A stretch of 64,000 bases of DNA, from NCBI GenBank assembly GCA_947446575.1, contig CANFHC010000008.1, forward strand, positions 62,001 to 126,000, in the 5' to 3' direction. The notes under the pieces are model-generated. The model searched no databases. It was given only the letters and a program-made list of their open reading frames with translations, and was not told the DNA's origin. The stretch comes from Bacteriovoracaceae bacterium. GTDB taxonomy: Bacteria > Bdellovibrionota > Bacteriovoracia > Bacteriovoracales > Bacteriovoracaceae. A program made the translations under genes and the position numbers. Shown here piece after piece: positions 9,197 to 17,904 of the stretch. The first letter of the stretch is position 1, and the number at the start of each line of letters is the position of its first letter.

Positions 9197-10450
9197 TTAA
9201 CTTTCCGACCTGATGATTTCGATGGGGGATAATTTTCCTGCAGCATAACTTGGTAAAAAAGAAGATATAAGTGAAGAGAAAAAGGCAAGTGCTAATGCTT
9301 TAACGTAAATCATTGTTGCAAATGAAATGATCATGGTGTTATTGGCGCCCCCTAATCTGCCAGGAGCAACTTTTATAGTCTGAATATATAAACAAGCGAT
9401 AAATCCTAATAAAATCCCAATGAGTCCGCCCGCGATACCTAAAATAATTCCTTGGTACATAAAGAGTTCAATGATTTGTTTAGCATCAAAACCGATAGCA
9501 CGTAAAATAGCAATTTCTTTTCTTTTTTGATTAACTAAAATGGAAAGGATATTATAAATACCAAATGAGGCGACAACTAAAATTGAAATAGTCATAAAAT
9601 TGCGAACTATATCTTGTGTTTTAAAAACGGATAAAATGGCGGCCGACGTTTCTTCCCAACTCTCTACTTTGTCAGTTGTAAACTGTTTCCAATTTTCTGT
9701 TATCTGTGTTGCTATAGTTGGATCAATGAGCTTAACTCCAATATTCGTTATGCGATTAGGCATGGACAATAATTTTTGCACGTCTAATAATGCAGCAAAC
9801 GCCGTTGTATCATCGATGTTTTGAATTCCTAGGGAGAAGCTTCCAATAATTTTAAAGGGTGTAGATTTGCCCTTTCCCGTGGCGATTGTGATAACTTCTC
9901 CGTTTCTGGCCCCGAGTGTTTTCATAAGGCCTGCGCCGATGATTATCCTATTTCCACTATCTCCTAAGTCGGTAAATTTTAAATCTTTTGAAAGATAGTC
10001 AGATAAATTGCTTACTCTTTGCTCTAATCCTGGCTTTGATCCCGTAATTCTCCCACTGATTTCTGTCTTATTTCTGCGGAAAATTACTTGAGAGACAAGC
10101 TCCGGCGAGTAGGCGAAAACTTCTGGAGTCTGGTCTAGTTTATTAAACCAGTATTTGGGGTTCTGCAATTCAGTTGAGTCTCTTCTTCCTGAAGGGCTAA
10201 CTTTCCAAATGATAGTTTCATTATTGGGATAAAATATTTTTTGCATTGACTCGCGTGTGACGTATTCTTCGCGAGCAGAAATTCTAATATGAGCTTGATT
10301 GTTAATTAAGCGTTCCAAAATATAATTTTGAAATCCAAGCATCATTCCAGAAATAACGACGTATGCACCTGTTCCTAATACAATTCCCATGAGGATAAGG
10401 ATAGTTTGTTTTTTTCTGGAGAAAAGGTGTTTTAAGCTTAAAAAAAGCAT
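9197..10450 (-). CDS. MacB/LolC-type ABC transporter permease (second system)
   Basis: Permease of 417 aa: basic start LKHLFSRKKQTIL, first helix at about residues 15-37, a large periplasmic domain, and a C-terminal FtsX domain containing FGIYNILSILVNQKRKEIAILRAIGFDAKQI and ending in SSFLPSYAAGKLSPIEIIRSES. The ATG follows directly after the stop of the HlyD-type gene (TAA then ATG). A single permease with an adaptor points to a tripartite MacAB-like efflux or export pump rather than a Lol heterodimer. No outer-membrane TolC partner is nearby. Confidence 0.87.
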   Translation of the reverse strand: MLFLSLKHLFSRKKQTILILMGIVLGTGAYVVISGMMLGFQNYILERLINNQAHIRISAREEYVTRESMQKIFYPNNETIIWKVSPSGRRDSTELQNPKYWFNKLDQTPEVFAYSPELVSQVIFRRNKTEISGRITGSKPGLEQRVSNLSDYLSKDLKFTDLGDSGNRIIIGAGLMKTLGARNGEVITIATGKGKSTPFKIIGSFSLGIQNIDDTTAFAALLDVQKLLSMPNRITNIGVKLIDPTIATQITENWKQFTTDKVESWEETSAAILSVFKTQDIVRNFMTISILVVASFGIYNILSILVNQKRKEIAILRAIGFDAKQIIELFMYQGIILGIAGGLIGILLGFIACLYIQTIKVAPGRLGGANNTMIISFATMIYVKALALAFFSSLISSFLPSYAAGKLSPIEIIRSES

Positions 10451-11221
10451 TTAAGATTTCTCTACTGCTGGCATGATGATTTCATCTTCTGCATTTAGAA
10501 CAGGAGAGATTATTTCAGAATTTTCAACATCACTTATTCCTATTTCAACTTTTATCTTCTGAGGCTTATTATTCTTTTTTAGTATGATAAATCCATTTGA
10601 GATCGCTTTAGTTGGAATTAATTGTGCTTTTGCTTTAGTTCCAATTTCAATAGAGAGATCAGCCGACATTCCCGGCAATATATTAGCAGGTAGGTTTTTT
10701 GAATCGACTTGAATTAAAAAATCTTGATCTCTCGGAAGGACTGAGCGAACCACCCCTTCAAAATTTTTAAATCGAAAGTCTTCAAATGAGATGATGACTC
10801 TCATTCCTTTAGCAACTTTGAGAGCTCCCATTTGTTCAATAGAAGCCTCGAGATAAATATTTTTTAAATCGACTATTTTTAATAGAGGAGTATTGGCAGA
10901 AACAGATTCTTTTATTCCAAAAGGTTTCTCAGTCACTATTCCTTGGTGAGGGGCCCGAAAAAGAGCTCGTCCTTCTTCAACTTGAAGCAGAGGATCTCCA
11001 GGATTAACCAAGTCACCTTCTTTAACATAGTATTTAGTCACCGAACTCATGACGCCCAATCTTAGTGAATAATACCATTCTGATTTTACAGTAGAGATGG
11101 CGTAAACACTCTCAGTAATTCGTCCAATCTTAGGATGAACAATTTCATTGGGAGATTTTTTTAAATAAAAAAATAATCCCAATGGAATAAGTAGTATTGG
11201 AGCGAAGTAGATTTTTTTCAT
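10451..11221 (-). CDS. HlyD/MacA-type periplasmic adaptor protein
   Basis: Membrane-fusion protein of 256 aa. An N-terminal helix (FAPILLIPLGLFFYL) anchors it in the inner membrane. A lipoyl-like half follows (YVKEGDLVNPGDPLLQVEEG, then FRAPHQGIVTEKPFGIKESV), and a beta-barrel domain holds GMRVIISFEDF and NILPGMSADLSIEIG. The long coiled hairpin of MacA is missing or very short, as in the compact adaptors that pair with FtsX-type permeases. It lies in the same operon as the permease and ATPase that follow. Confidence 0.82.
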   Translation of the reverse strand: MKKIYFAPILLIPLGLFFYLKKSPNEIVHPKIGRITESVYAISTVKSEWYYSLRLGVMSSVTKYYVKEGDLVNPGDPLLQVEEGRALFRAPHQGIVTEKPFGIKESVSANTPLLKIVDLKNIYLEASIEQMGALKVAKGMRVIISFEDFRFKNFEGVVRSVLPRDQDFLIQVDSKNLPANILPGMSADLSIEIGTKAKAQLIPTKAISNGFIILKKNNKPQKIKVEIGISDVENSEIISPVLNAEDEIIMPAVEKS

Positions 11222-11266
11222 AGCTTAAATCCTAACTCAGGAAAATGTTTTTTTCTGTGATCTTAA

Positions 11267-12505
11267 TTAGGTTTTTGCCTTCTCTTGATGATGACTTTCC
11301 CACTTATTATAACGAGTCAAAAGCAAGAGTCCTGGAATAGAAATGAGAATTGAGACAATGAAGTACATCTCCCATCCTAAACTTTTCATAATAAAACCTG
11401 AGGGGGTTTGAACTAAAGTTCTAGTTATGGCCATGAAGCTTGTTAGAAGCGCAAACTGAGTGGCGGTAAAACGTTTATCACACAAATTCATCATAAACGC
11501 TGTAAAAGCAGCGGTTGCTAGTCCACTACAAATATTTTCAACACAAACGGCGGTGATCATCATTGGATAGTTGTGACCGATTTTTGCTAGAAGAAAAAAA
11601 GTAAATCCAGATACGGCTTGAATAATCCCAAATATCCATAAAGATTTTTTGATTCCCCATTTAGATAGCAGAGCTCCTCCTAAAAGAGTTCCACCAATTG
11701 TTGCAAATATTCCCGCACCTTTTAAGACATATCCAATATCACTTTTTGTAAAGCCCAAATCCATCATAAATGGGGTTGTAAGGGCCATGGCAAAAGCAAC
11801 ATCAAGTTTATAGATAAGAATAAATATCAGCATCTCAACTGCACCTGCTCTACTAAAAAATTCTGTAAATGGTTTGTATACGGCCTCAGCTAAAGTTTTT
11901 GGAGCGGCCACTTGATCTTTTGGTTCTGGTCCAAAAAGACTTGCGATTACACCTAAGAACATACAAGCGGCCATTAGAAGGTAAACGCTAGACATGGGGA
12001 TATGATCAGACAATATCAGAGCAAGGGATCCTGAGACAATCATTGCAATTCGATACCCCATAACATTAACACTTGCCCCTGCTCCTAATTCGTTTTCATC
12101 AAGCACTTCAATTCTATAAGCATCGATAGCAATATCTTGACTGGCGCTAAAGAAGGCCACGCACACAGCAAAAAATGCTATATATTGCGGAGTCAGTTTA
12201 GGATCAGAATATCCCAAAGCTATAATTGTAATGATCAAACCAATTTGCGTGAGCAGGATCCATCCTCTGCGTCGTCCTAATAATGGCGGAACATAACGGT
12301 CCATAATTGGAGACCAGATAAATTTTAAAGAATAGGGTAGTCCTACAAGTGAGAATAAACCAATTGTACCAATATCAATATTTTCAGTTTTCATCCATGC
12401 CTGTAATACTGATGCCGTCAAAGCTAATGGAAGCCCTGAAGCAAAACCAAGAATTAAAACAATCAGCATTTTATAACTGGCAAAAACGTGAAAAATTGAT
12501 TTCAT
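11267..12505 (-). CDS. AmpG-like muropeptide MFS transporter
   Basis: Major-facilitator protein of 412 aa with about twelve hydrophobic segments. The N-terminus (LILGFASGLPLALTASVLQAW) and the loop LPYSLKFIWSPIMDRYVPP followed by GRRRGW are characteristic of AmpG, the inner-membrane permease that takes up anhydro-muropeptides for cell-wall recycling. It lies 45 bases upstream of the adaptor gene and could be co-transcribed with the ABC system. In a bacterium that digests prey peptidoglycan, muropeptide uptake would have an extra use, but this is inference. Confidence 0.85.
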   Translation of the reverse strand: MKSIFHVFASYKMLIVLILGFASGLPLALTASVLQAWMKTENIDIGTIGLFSLVGLPYSLKFIWSPIMDRYVPPLLGRRRGWILLTQIGLIITIIALGYSDPKLTPQYIAFFAVCVAFFSASQDIAIDAYRIEVLDENELGAGASVNVMGYRIAMIVSGSLALILSDHIPMSSVYLLMAACMFLGVIASLFGPEPKDQVAAPKTLAEAVYKPFTEFFSRAGAVEMLIFILIYKLDVAFAMALTTPFMMDLGFTKSDIGYVLKGAGIFATIGGTLLGGALLSKWGIKKSLWIFGIIQAVSGFTFFLLAKIGHNYPMMITAVCVENICSGLATAAFTAFMMNLCDKRFTATQFALLTSFMAITRTLVQTPSGFIMKSLGWEMYFIVSILISIPGLLLLTRYNKWESHHQEKAKT

Positions 12506-12635
12506 AAAACATCCATATAAAAGATTACTTTATTATGACATTTTATTTATATTTTAGTTAGATTTTTTTCTAGAATCTATTGGTAGTTTGAGTAAAAAGT
12601 TGTTCCCAATTAGGGGGGCACTTCTAACCTTGATC

Positions 12636-13448
12636 CTATAATTGAAATAAATCAAAACAAATAGAAGCAAGTTTCTCATCTTTTGATGAGCCGATTCTCT
12701 CAACCACCTGCTCTAGTAAAATGCCAAGTTTTTCTCGAACCCATTCGTAATCATCTTTTGAAAGACTCATAATCCCAGAATAATGTAAATTTTCAGAGCG
12801 GTTCATTTGCACTGATTCAATGGCGCGCAAACGCCAATGTGAATGGTGCTGAGTAAGAAATGGAGAGTCTTTTTCTAAGTGTAAAATAGATTTTTTAACT
12901 TTGTAGGCAGTTCCTTTTTTTTCAATAAGCTGGTGATCGGTCAGAAATTGTAAAACAGCAAGTATGCGATTGGTCGGTAGATTAAAATATTTGGTGAGAC
13001 TTTGAACATTTTGTAATTCAGGAATTAAAATCGCCATGTGAATTCCTGCATAATGCCAACTACTGTAATAAATCATCTGATTTTCAATCGACATTGTATC
13101 GCTAATATTTAATCGCTTTTTTAAGACTGCGTGTTGCTCGCATTGCTTTGATATTTGTTTGGCGAAAAAATTCTCGAGAGTCTTTGTCCCTGCTCTTTGC
13201 TTAAGCACTAGTAAGATAAAAAACTCCGTCTCGTTTTCATTTAAAGCAAGGTAGCGTGCTGTTGCTTCAGCCTGCTCTGGGCTAAAATGATAGTCCCCAG
13301 CTAAAACGTGAGTAATGAATGGAGTTTGGCAGCCTATCGCCTCTGAGAGGAGTTTTCTTTGACCTCTGCCCTGGAGTGGTGTTTTTTCCATCCAATCCAA
13401 AATATACTGCTTGTAATTTTTATACTCATAAAGAGACGATTTTTTCAT
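12636..13448 (-). CDS. TIGR02147 family protein (DUF4423), putative regulator
   Basis: 270-aa cytosolic protein that matches the TIGR02147 family, which is expanded in Fibrobacter and Bdellovibrio-like bacteria. The N-terminal part (YKNYKQYILDWM, then RGQRKLLSEAIGCQTPFITHVLAGDYHFSPEQAE) reads as a helix-turn-helix similar to Xre, followed by the family block YLALNENETEFFILLVLKQRAGT and a helical C-terminal domain (DUF4423). Its target is unknown. It faces a secreted-protein gene across a 128-base gap that holds a 9-bp dyad, a possible operator. Confidence 0.82.
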   Translation of the reverse strand: MKKSSLYEYKNYKQYILDWMEKTPLQGRGQRKLLSEAIGCQTPFITHVLAGDYHFSPEQAEATARYLALNENETEFFILLVLKQRAGTKTLENFFAKQISKQCEQHAVLKKRLNISDTMSIENQMIYYSSWHYAGIHMAILIPELQNVQSLTKYFNLPTNRILAVLQFLTDHQLIEKKGTAYKVKKSILHLEKDSPFLTQHHSHWRLRAIESVQMNRSENLHYSGIMSLSKDDYEWVREKLGILLEQVVERIGSSKDEKLASICFDLFQL

Positions 13449-13480
13449 ATAAACCCCGGATCTTAATGATATTTAGTATT

Positions 13481-13506
13481 GCTAAATTAGTCACTAGTAA
13501 TTTAGC
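13481..13506. promoter_or_regulatory. Dyad in the divergent promoter region of the TIGR02147 gene
   Basis: GCTAAATTA and TAATTTAGC form a perfect 9-bp inverted repeat around an 8-base centre (GTCACTAG). It lies 33 bases from the TIGR02147 start and 70 bases from the start of the secreted-protein gene. The placement fits an operator for an autoregulated repressor. There is no T-run, so it is not a terminator. Function is inferred. Confidence 0.4.
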
Positions 13507-13576
13507 TAATTTTAATTGAAGTCGGCGATGAATATTGCTAAAAATACTTAAGTCTTAATATGGTGGAGTCATACCT

Positions 13577-14116
13577 ATGAAATTAATAATTGTTTTAGCT
13601 TCTATGATAAACATTGCCTACGCAGCAAGTGGTGGTATCAGTGGTGGTGGTGGGAATGTTGTAAGTCCAACCGCCCCCACAGCGCTTCAAGACCCAAGAG
13701 AGATAAGATCTATTATCAAAGGTTCTAAAGAGTTATTGTACAAATTTATTTCTGCCAAATATGCACTTTTTAAAACTGGCAGTATGGATGCAGATGACCT
13801 TCGTATGTATTCAGTTTTATTTGCCGATAATGAAATGAACCTCCATGAAGTTATGGAAGAAATTAAATTAGACATTCCTATAGATCAAGCTTGTTTTGAT
13901 CAAAAAGGAAGAGAGTATGATGGAAGCACTTTTAATACAAAAACAAATACTGTTTGTATCAGTGCTTTTACCATCGCCAAAAAAGTTGATATGTTCGAAG
14001 TGCCAGTTCAAGCAACAGCTTTAGTTTTACATGAGTTTAGCGAAGTTGCTGGTCTTTCTGATGAAGATGCAATTTCACTTCAATTAGAAGTTATCGACGA
14101 ATTAAAAAATTGGTAA
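13577..14116 (+). CDS. Secreted protein of unknown function with a glycine-rich N-terminus
   Basis: 179-aa protein with a short signal peptide (LIIVLASMINIAYA), a glycine-rich mature start (SGGISGGGGN) and a helical body. Two cysteines (QACFDQKG and NTVCISAF) could form a disulfide. Near the C-terminus, ALVLHEFSEVAG recalls a zinc-protease helix, but the second histidine of HExxH is replaced (HEFSE), so catalysis is not supported. GGTGGAG lies about ten bases before the ATG. The gene is divergent from the TIGR02147 regulator, which may control it. I do not recognise the family. Confidence 0.75.
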   Translation: MKLIIVLASMINIAYAASGGISGGGGNVVSPTAPTALQDPREIRSIIKGSKELLYKFISAKYALFKTGSMDADDLRMYSVLFADNEMNLHEVMEEIKLDIPIDQACFDQKGREYDGSTFNTKTNTVCISAFTIAKKVDMFEVPVQATALVLHEFSEVAGLSDEDAISLQLEVIDELKNW

Positions 14117-14734
14117 TTAGTTATTAAGCATGCCTTCGGACATCCAGCTTCTGAAGGCCTCTACAGTTTGAGCTGTTGGCACTGGTGCTTTACGATTTCC
14201 ATTAGCATCGATTGGTGGCATAGGTGTTCCTTCCATATCGCCAATATCTAATATATCTATAATCTCGCTAGCTCGCCTTTTTACGTTAGCGTAGCCTTCA
14301 AAAGACATTTCTTTTCCAGCATTGTTGTGACAAGACAAACAACTTTTTCCAATTAAATGAAATTGAATAGATTGGAATGTTGAATTTAAGGCAATCGTTG
14401 GAGCTCTCTTAGTTGTCATTATGTAACGCTCAACTAATTGTAGTTGACGACTTGGCAGTGCTCCTGATGGCGGCATCGTTCCTGATTTTATTTTCTGGTA
14501 AAGAATAGAATTTTCAGCATCACCCGAAATCATTCTTTGTTGAACAGAAGCTTCATCGCTGGCCCACGAGTGACAACGGATACAGCTGGGAGAAAGGACG
14601 TATGATTTCAGTGCGCTAAAATCAATATTTCCAGTGATCGGAACAACTTTAAATTGTTCACTTTCATTGGTACCAATATTAACTTTACAGCTAAAGACTA
14701 AAAGTAGAATTGAAAGGATTGGGAACATTTTCAT
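14117..14734 (-). CDS. Lipoprotein with two c-type heme motifs
   Basis: Predicted diheme cytochrome c lipoprotein of 205 aa. A lipobox (ILLLVFSC, Cys16) follows a short hydrophobic leader. Two CxxCH heme sites are present: PSCIRCHSW (residues 51-55) and KSCLSCHNN (132-136), each followed by a methionine-containing stretch (SGTMPPSG; GTPMPP) of the kind that supplies the distal ligand. I start at the ATG at 14734, one base after the stop of the upstream barrel gene, rather than the longer frame beginning at 14794, because only this start exposes a lipoprotein signal. Last gene of a four-gene redox operon; likely an electron carrier anchored to a membrane. Confidence 0.82.
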   Translation of the reverse strand: MKMFPILSILLLVFSCKVNIGTNESEQFKVVPITGNIDFSALKSYVLSPSCIRCHSWASDEASVQQRMISGDAENSILYQKIKSGTMPPSGALPSRQLQLVERYIMTTKRAPTIALNSTFQSIQFHLIGKSCLSCHNNAGKEMSFEGYANVKRRASEIIDILDIGDMEGTPMPPIDANGNRKAPVPTAQTVEAFRSWMSEGMLNN

Positions 14735-14735
14735 T

Positions 14736-15839
14736 TTACCACCATTGAATAAATCCTTGCAGTAAATGAGATACTTCATTGCTAGAATTAACATGTCTTA
14801 GTCTGCTTTCGTACATTAAAGTAAACGCGCGAAATAGTTTTCCTTGAAACATTAAACTATGCCTAGTTTCACTAGACTCGAAATCACGATCTTTTTTTAT
14901 CCCTTGAAAAGCATAGGCAATATTAAACCAATCGTTAGGGTGATAGGTAAATTGATTATAATATGTCCACTGGCCAAATTGATTGTGATCTGGATTTATT
15001 TTTCTGTGAGTGTAGTTAGCTTCTCCAAGATAGGAATACTCATTGAGACCGGCCTTCAAGAGAACACCAACTAATTCTCTTTTTATAGTGTCTGTTTTTC
15101 CAACAAGAACTTGTGGGCCAAAGCTTATATTTTTATTCCATAAATACCAAAACTGGCCACCCAGTCCTTTTTCTTGATTTCCTTTTAGTTCTAAGTAATG
15201 AGGAAGGTAGAGGAAATAATTTAATGTGTATTTTTCAAAGAATCCAAATGACCTAAAATTTATGGGAATGTCAGTTATCTGCAATCGATTATTTGCCCGA
15301 ACAAAATCAGTGTGATCAACAAGGCCCAAACCTAATGGCAGAGGTGATATGCCCAAAAAGTAGGAATGATTATTATTTTGATAATAATTTACTTCGGCAA
15401 TTCTAGCATAAACTCTTTGATAATCTTTTGGAGCATCTTTAGGATCGACATTATCAGGCCGTGGAGCAACGTCCACGCTTAAGTTTACTTTCCATTCTTT
15501 ACTAAAATCCATGCGGGCCAAGTATTCAGCTTCCATGGGGAAAATTCTATTTTTTGTCGGAGTTTTATAATCGAGAATTCTGGCCTGAAAAGCCTGTAAG
15601 TATTTTGCGTGTGAGAGTTTTTCTTCTTCTTCATCACTAAGTTCAGACGATTTCAAACTTTGAGTTGAAGAGATTCCTTTCCCGTAGGGAGTAAGCATAC
15701 CCCCACCGGCCGGATTATAGTGGCATCCGATACATGAATTGTATCCCAAACGAATATAAGTTGGATAAGCATAAGCGTCCTGACTATTAAAACTTATGCT
15801 TATCCAAGCAAATACTATGAGGGCAAAACTAGATTTCAT
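14736..15839 (-). CDS. Predicted outer-membrane barrel with an N-terminal CxxCH heme site
   Basis: 367-aa exported protein. After a signal peptide (ending near DAYA, residues 21-24) comes a single heme motif, YNSCIGCHYNPAGGGMLTPYG (Cys36, Cys39, His40), followed by some 320 residues of alternating strands rich in aromatic pairs and ending in LLQGFIQWW, typical of an outer-membrane barrel. A covalent heme at the barrel mouth would make an electron conduit, in principle like porin-cytochrome systems but within one chain. It lies three bases after yceI and one base before the two-heme lipoprotein. Barrel and heme loading are predictions. Confidence 0.75.
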   Translation of the reverse strand: MKSSFALIVFAWISISFNSQDAYAYPTYIRLGYNSCIGCHYNPAGGGMLTPYGKGISSTQSLKSSELSDEEEEKLSHAKYLQAFQARILDYKTPTKNRIFPMEAEYLARMDFSKEWKVNLSVDVAPRPDNVDPKDAPKDYQRVYARIAEVNYYQNNNHSYFLGISPLPLGLGLVDHTDFVRANNRLQITDIPINFRSFGFFEKYTLNYFLYLPHYLELKGNQEKGLGGQFWYLWNKNISFGPQVLVGKTDTIKRELVGVLLKAGLNEYSYLGEANYTHRKINPDHNQFGQWTYYNQFTYHPNDWFNIAYAFQGIKKDRDFESSETRHSLMFQGKLFRAFTLMYESRLRHVNSSNEVSHLLQGFIQWW

Positions 15840-15842
15840 TGA

Positions 15843-16358
15843 TCACTTTGCGCTCACATTAAAAGTAACTTCAACATTATCTAAAACACTAATACCCATA
15901 AATGTTGGGGCAGTTAATTTAAACTGATTCAACGAGACAAGTGCTTTTCCTGAGACGACTTTATTGGTTTTGTTGACCAATGCCTTAAATTTTATTTCAT
16001 TGCTCAAGTCTTTTATTTTGAGATTTCCGATGCAATCACATTCAACTTCAGAATTTGCAGAAGTAGGGCAAGACATTTTTAAGATGGTAAAATCTATTTT
16101 TGCCATTCCATTATTAGTCGCACTAAAAACTTTTTCGTGGAGGTGTTTGTCTCTTTTTTCCATACCAGTAGAAAGATTCATAACGTCCGCAGAAAAATTT
16201 GTCCCTTCCATTTTGTTAAAGTCCATTGAGACAATTGGGTTTTGTACTTCACCTTCAACTTCAATTCCAGGTCCATTTGTTTTTGCTGTAAATTTAATTG
16301 AAGATGTGGCCGCATAACTTTCGAGAGATAAAAGTGATAATAAAATTAAATATTTCAT
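15843..16358 (-). CDS. YceI-family periplasmic protein
   Basis: 171-aa secreted protein with a signal peptide (ILLSLLSLESYA) and the YceI pattern: strands forming a lipocalin-like barrel, the block NFSADVMNLSTGMEKRDKHLHEKVF, and a second half with DCIGNLKIKDLSNEIKFKALV. YceI proteins bind polyisoprenoids such as quinones and often lie beside cytochromes b561. Here the start overlaps the stop of the cytochrome b562-like gene by one base, and the CxxCH barrel gene follows after three bases. This supports a quinone- or redox-linked role in the periplasm. Confidence 0.85.
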   Translation of the reverse strand: MKYLILLSLLSLESYAATSSIKFTAKTNGPGIEVEGEVQNPIVSMDFNKMEGTNFSADVMNLSTGMEKRDKHLHEKVFSATNNGMAKIDFTILKMSCPTSANSEVECDCIGNLKIKDLSNEIKFKALVNKTNKVVSGKALVSLNQFKLTAPTFMGISVLDNVEVTFNVSAK

Positions 16359-16756
16359 TATTTGAAATCCTTGTGACCTTGCTTTTTCAAGTTACCCATT
16401 TGGAGGAGTAGATTTTTTGCTGAGTCAAGATTTCCAGCTTTAATAGCTGCATTGAAGTCGTTTGCTACAACTTCTAAATCTTTTAATTCTTGAACATATT
16501 TAGCTAGTGCAGGAGCTTGTTCAATATTCGGTAATGCTAATACAGTGTCAGGGGTAATTGTTTCTGACTCAACAATAAACTTTACGATACCATCTGATTC
16601 TGTCACCATTTTTGGTGTAATAGATCCAGCTTGTAATCCTAATGTAACAACTTTGAAACTAGCTCCTAGGTCTGACATAACATCTTTTAGTGGGCGTAAC
16701 GATTGCGCTTGTGCAGTTAGTGATGATATTAAAAGAATCATTGCTAAAAATTTCAT
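16358..16756 (-). CDS. Cytochrome b562-like periplasmic protein
   Basis: 132-aa secreted protein. After a signal peptide (FLAMILLISSLTAQA) the chain is almost wholly helical, as expected for a four-helix bundle. It has the two marks of cytochrome b562: a methionine near the mature N-terminus (LRPLKDVMSDLGASFK, Met27) and a histidine in the last helix (LKKQGHKDF, His128), the axial heme ligands in E. coli CybC. The NDFNAAIKAGNLDSAKNLLLQM segment also fits the family. First gene of the redox operon. Identification rests on pattern and context. Confidence 0.65.
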   Translation of the reverse strand: MKFLAMILLISSLTAQAQSLRPLKDVMSDLGASFKVVTLGLQAGSITPKMVTESDGIVKFIVESETITPDTVLALPNIEQAPALAKYVQELKDLEVVANDFNAAIKAGNLDSAKNLLLQMGNLKKQGHKDFK

Positions 16757-16931
16757 TTATTTCTCCTGCTCATTAAGTGATGAATAATTCATCGATTATT
16801 TAACTCTATAATTCATTAAACAATTGCGATATTATTTATTATTAAAATATAGGCACTATTATTTAGTAATACAAAATTTGAACAATTATCTTGATAGCAT
16901 CACAAAAGTGCTTGGACATGTAAAATAATAG

Positions 16932-17090
16932 ATACCTCTAGGATTGCCAACTCCCGTTACTGCGCCTTTAACCAATGAAAATTCTTTTATCGCTGGAGAA
17001 TCTTTAATGTTTGTTGGCGATGCTGCAGAATTGGCTTAGAAAAGTTTAGGATTAAAGGGGAGATCCCTGCACCAAGAGATTTCTTATAAA
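16932..17090 (+). pseudogene. Short remnant of a protein-coding gene
   Basis: In an otherwise empty gap (16757-17170) one frame reads like real protein: IPLGLPTPVTAPLTNENSF, then ESLMFVGDAAELA, an in-frame TAG at 17037, and on in the same frame KGEIPAPRDFL to a TAA at 17088. No start codon or ribosome site precedes it, and stop codons lie just upstream. It looks like the 3' end of a decayed gene. I do not recognise the family. Nothing is seen in 16757-16931 apart from AT-rich spacer. Confidence 0.4.
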
Positions 17091-17170
17091 ATAATTTTTT
17101 ATTTTGTATTTGTTATATCCCCACTGATGATGAAATCTTTTTTTTGATAAAATAAATACGGGAGGATATT

Positions 17171-17902
17171 ATGAGATACTCTTTACTTTTTTTAATGATG
17201 CTACTTTTGTCTTTTAAAATTATGGCGTTTGAAAAAATCATCAAAGGTGAAAGTGTAGCGATAGGCAATGGCACCGCCTATACTTATGTGATTTATGATG
17301 AGAAAAATTGCCCGCGCTCACTTGGAGTCGCTCTTTCTAAATCAGCACTTAAAGCTCTGCCTGAGACAGATTCTAGTTATACTTTAAAGTTACCGGGCAT
17401 TATAAAACTTCCACCTTATAAAGATGTTGTCATTAATTGGAATGCGCATGGACATGAACCAACTGATATCTATGGAATACCACATTTTGATTTTCATTTT
17501 TATGCCATATCTGAGACTGAACGCAACTCTATAATGTGTATGGATCAAGACAATGCTCTTTGTTTAAAACAACCTGGATCTGAATATCTTCCGGCGTATT
17601 ATGTCCCGACCCCAGCGGGAGTTTCTATGATGGGATGGCATTGGCTTGATTCTCGTTCTCCTGAATTGCATGGCGCACGTTTTACATCCACGTTTATATA
17701 CGGGTATTACAATGCCAAAGTCATTTTTGTTGAACCCATGATTACTAGAGAATTTTTATTAGATCATGGAACTGTTAATGCTGAAATTCCAATGCCTGAT
17801 AAATTTGCTATATCTGGATATTATCCACAAAATTATATCTTGAAATATGATGAAGAAATGAGTGTTTATAGAATTATTTTGAAAAATCTTAAAAAGTTTT
17901 AA
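17171..17902 (+). CDS. Secreted TTHB210/DUF5602-like protein
   Basis: 243-aa secreted protein with a signal peptide (LLFLMMLLLSFKIMA). The block WNAHGHEPTDIYGIPHFDFHFYAIS contains the HFDFHFY pattern I associate with the TTHB210-like (DUF5602) family, whose function is not known. The histidines and aspartate could bind a metal. A later MGWHWLDSRSPELHG segment is also histidine-rich. GGGAGGA lies just upstream of the ATG, and a strong terminator follows at 17905. It is a single-gene unit. Confidence 0.65.
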   Translation: MRYSLLFLMMLLLSFKIMAFEKIIKGESVAIGNGTAYTYVIYDEKNCPRSLGVALSKSALKALPETDSSYTLKLPGIIKLPPYKDVVINWNAHGHEPTDIYGIPHFDFHFYAISETERNSIMCMDQDNALCLKQPGSEYLPAYYVPTPAGVSMMGWHWLDSRSPELHGARFTSTFIYGYYNAKVIFVEPMITREFLLDHGTVNAEIPMPDKFAISGYYPQNYILKYDEEMSVYRIILKNLKKF

Positions 17903-17904
17903 TA

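Noticed and set aside
13577-14116. Zinc metalloprotease call for the 179-aa secreted protein
   Set aside because: The helix LHEFSEVAG lacks the second histidine of HExxH, so catalysis is not supported.
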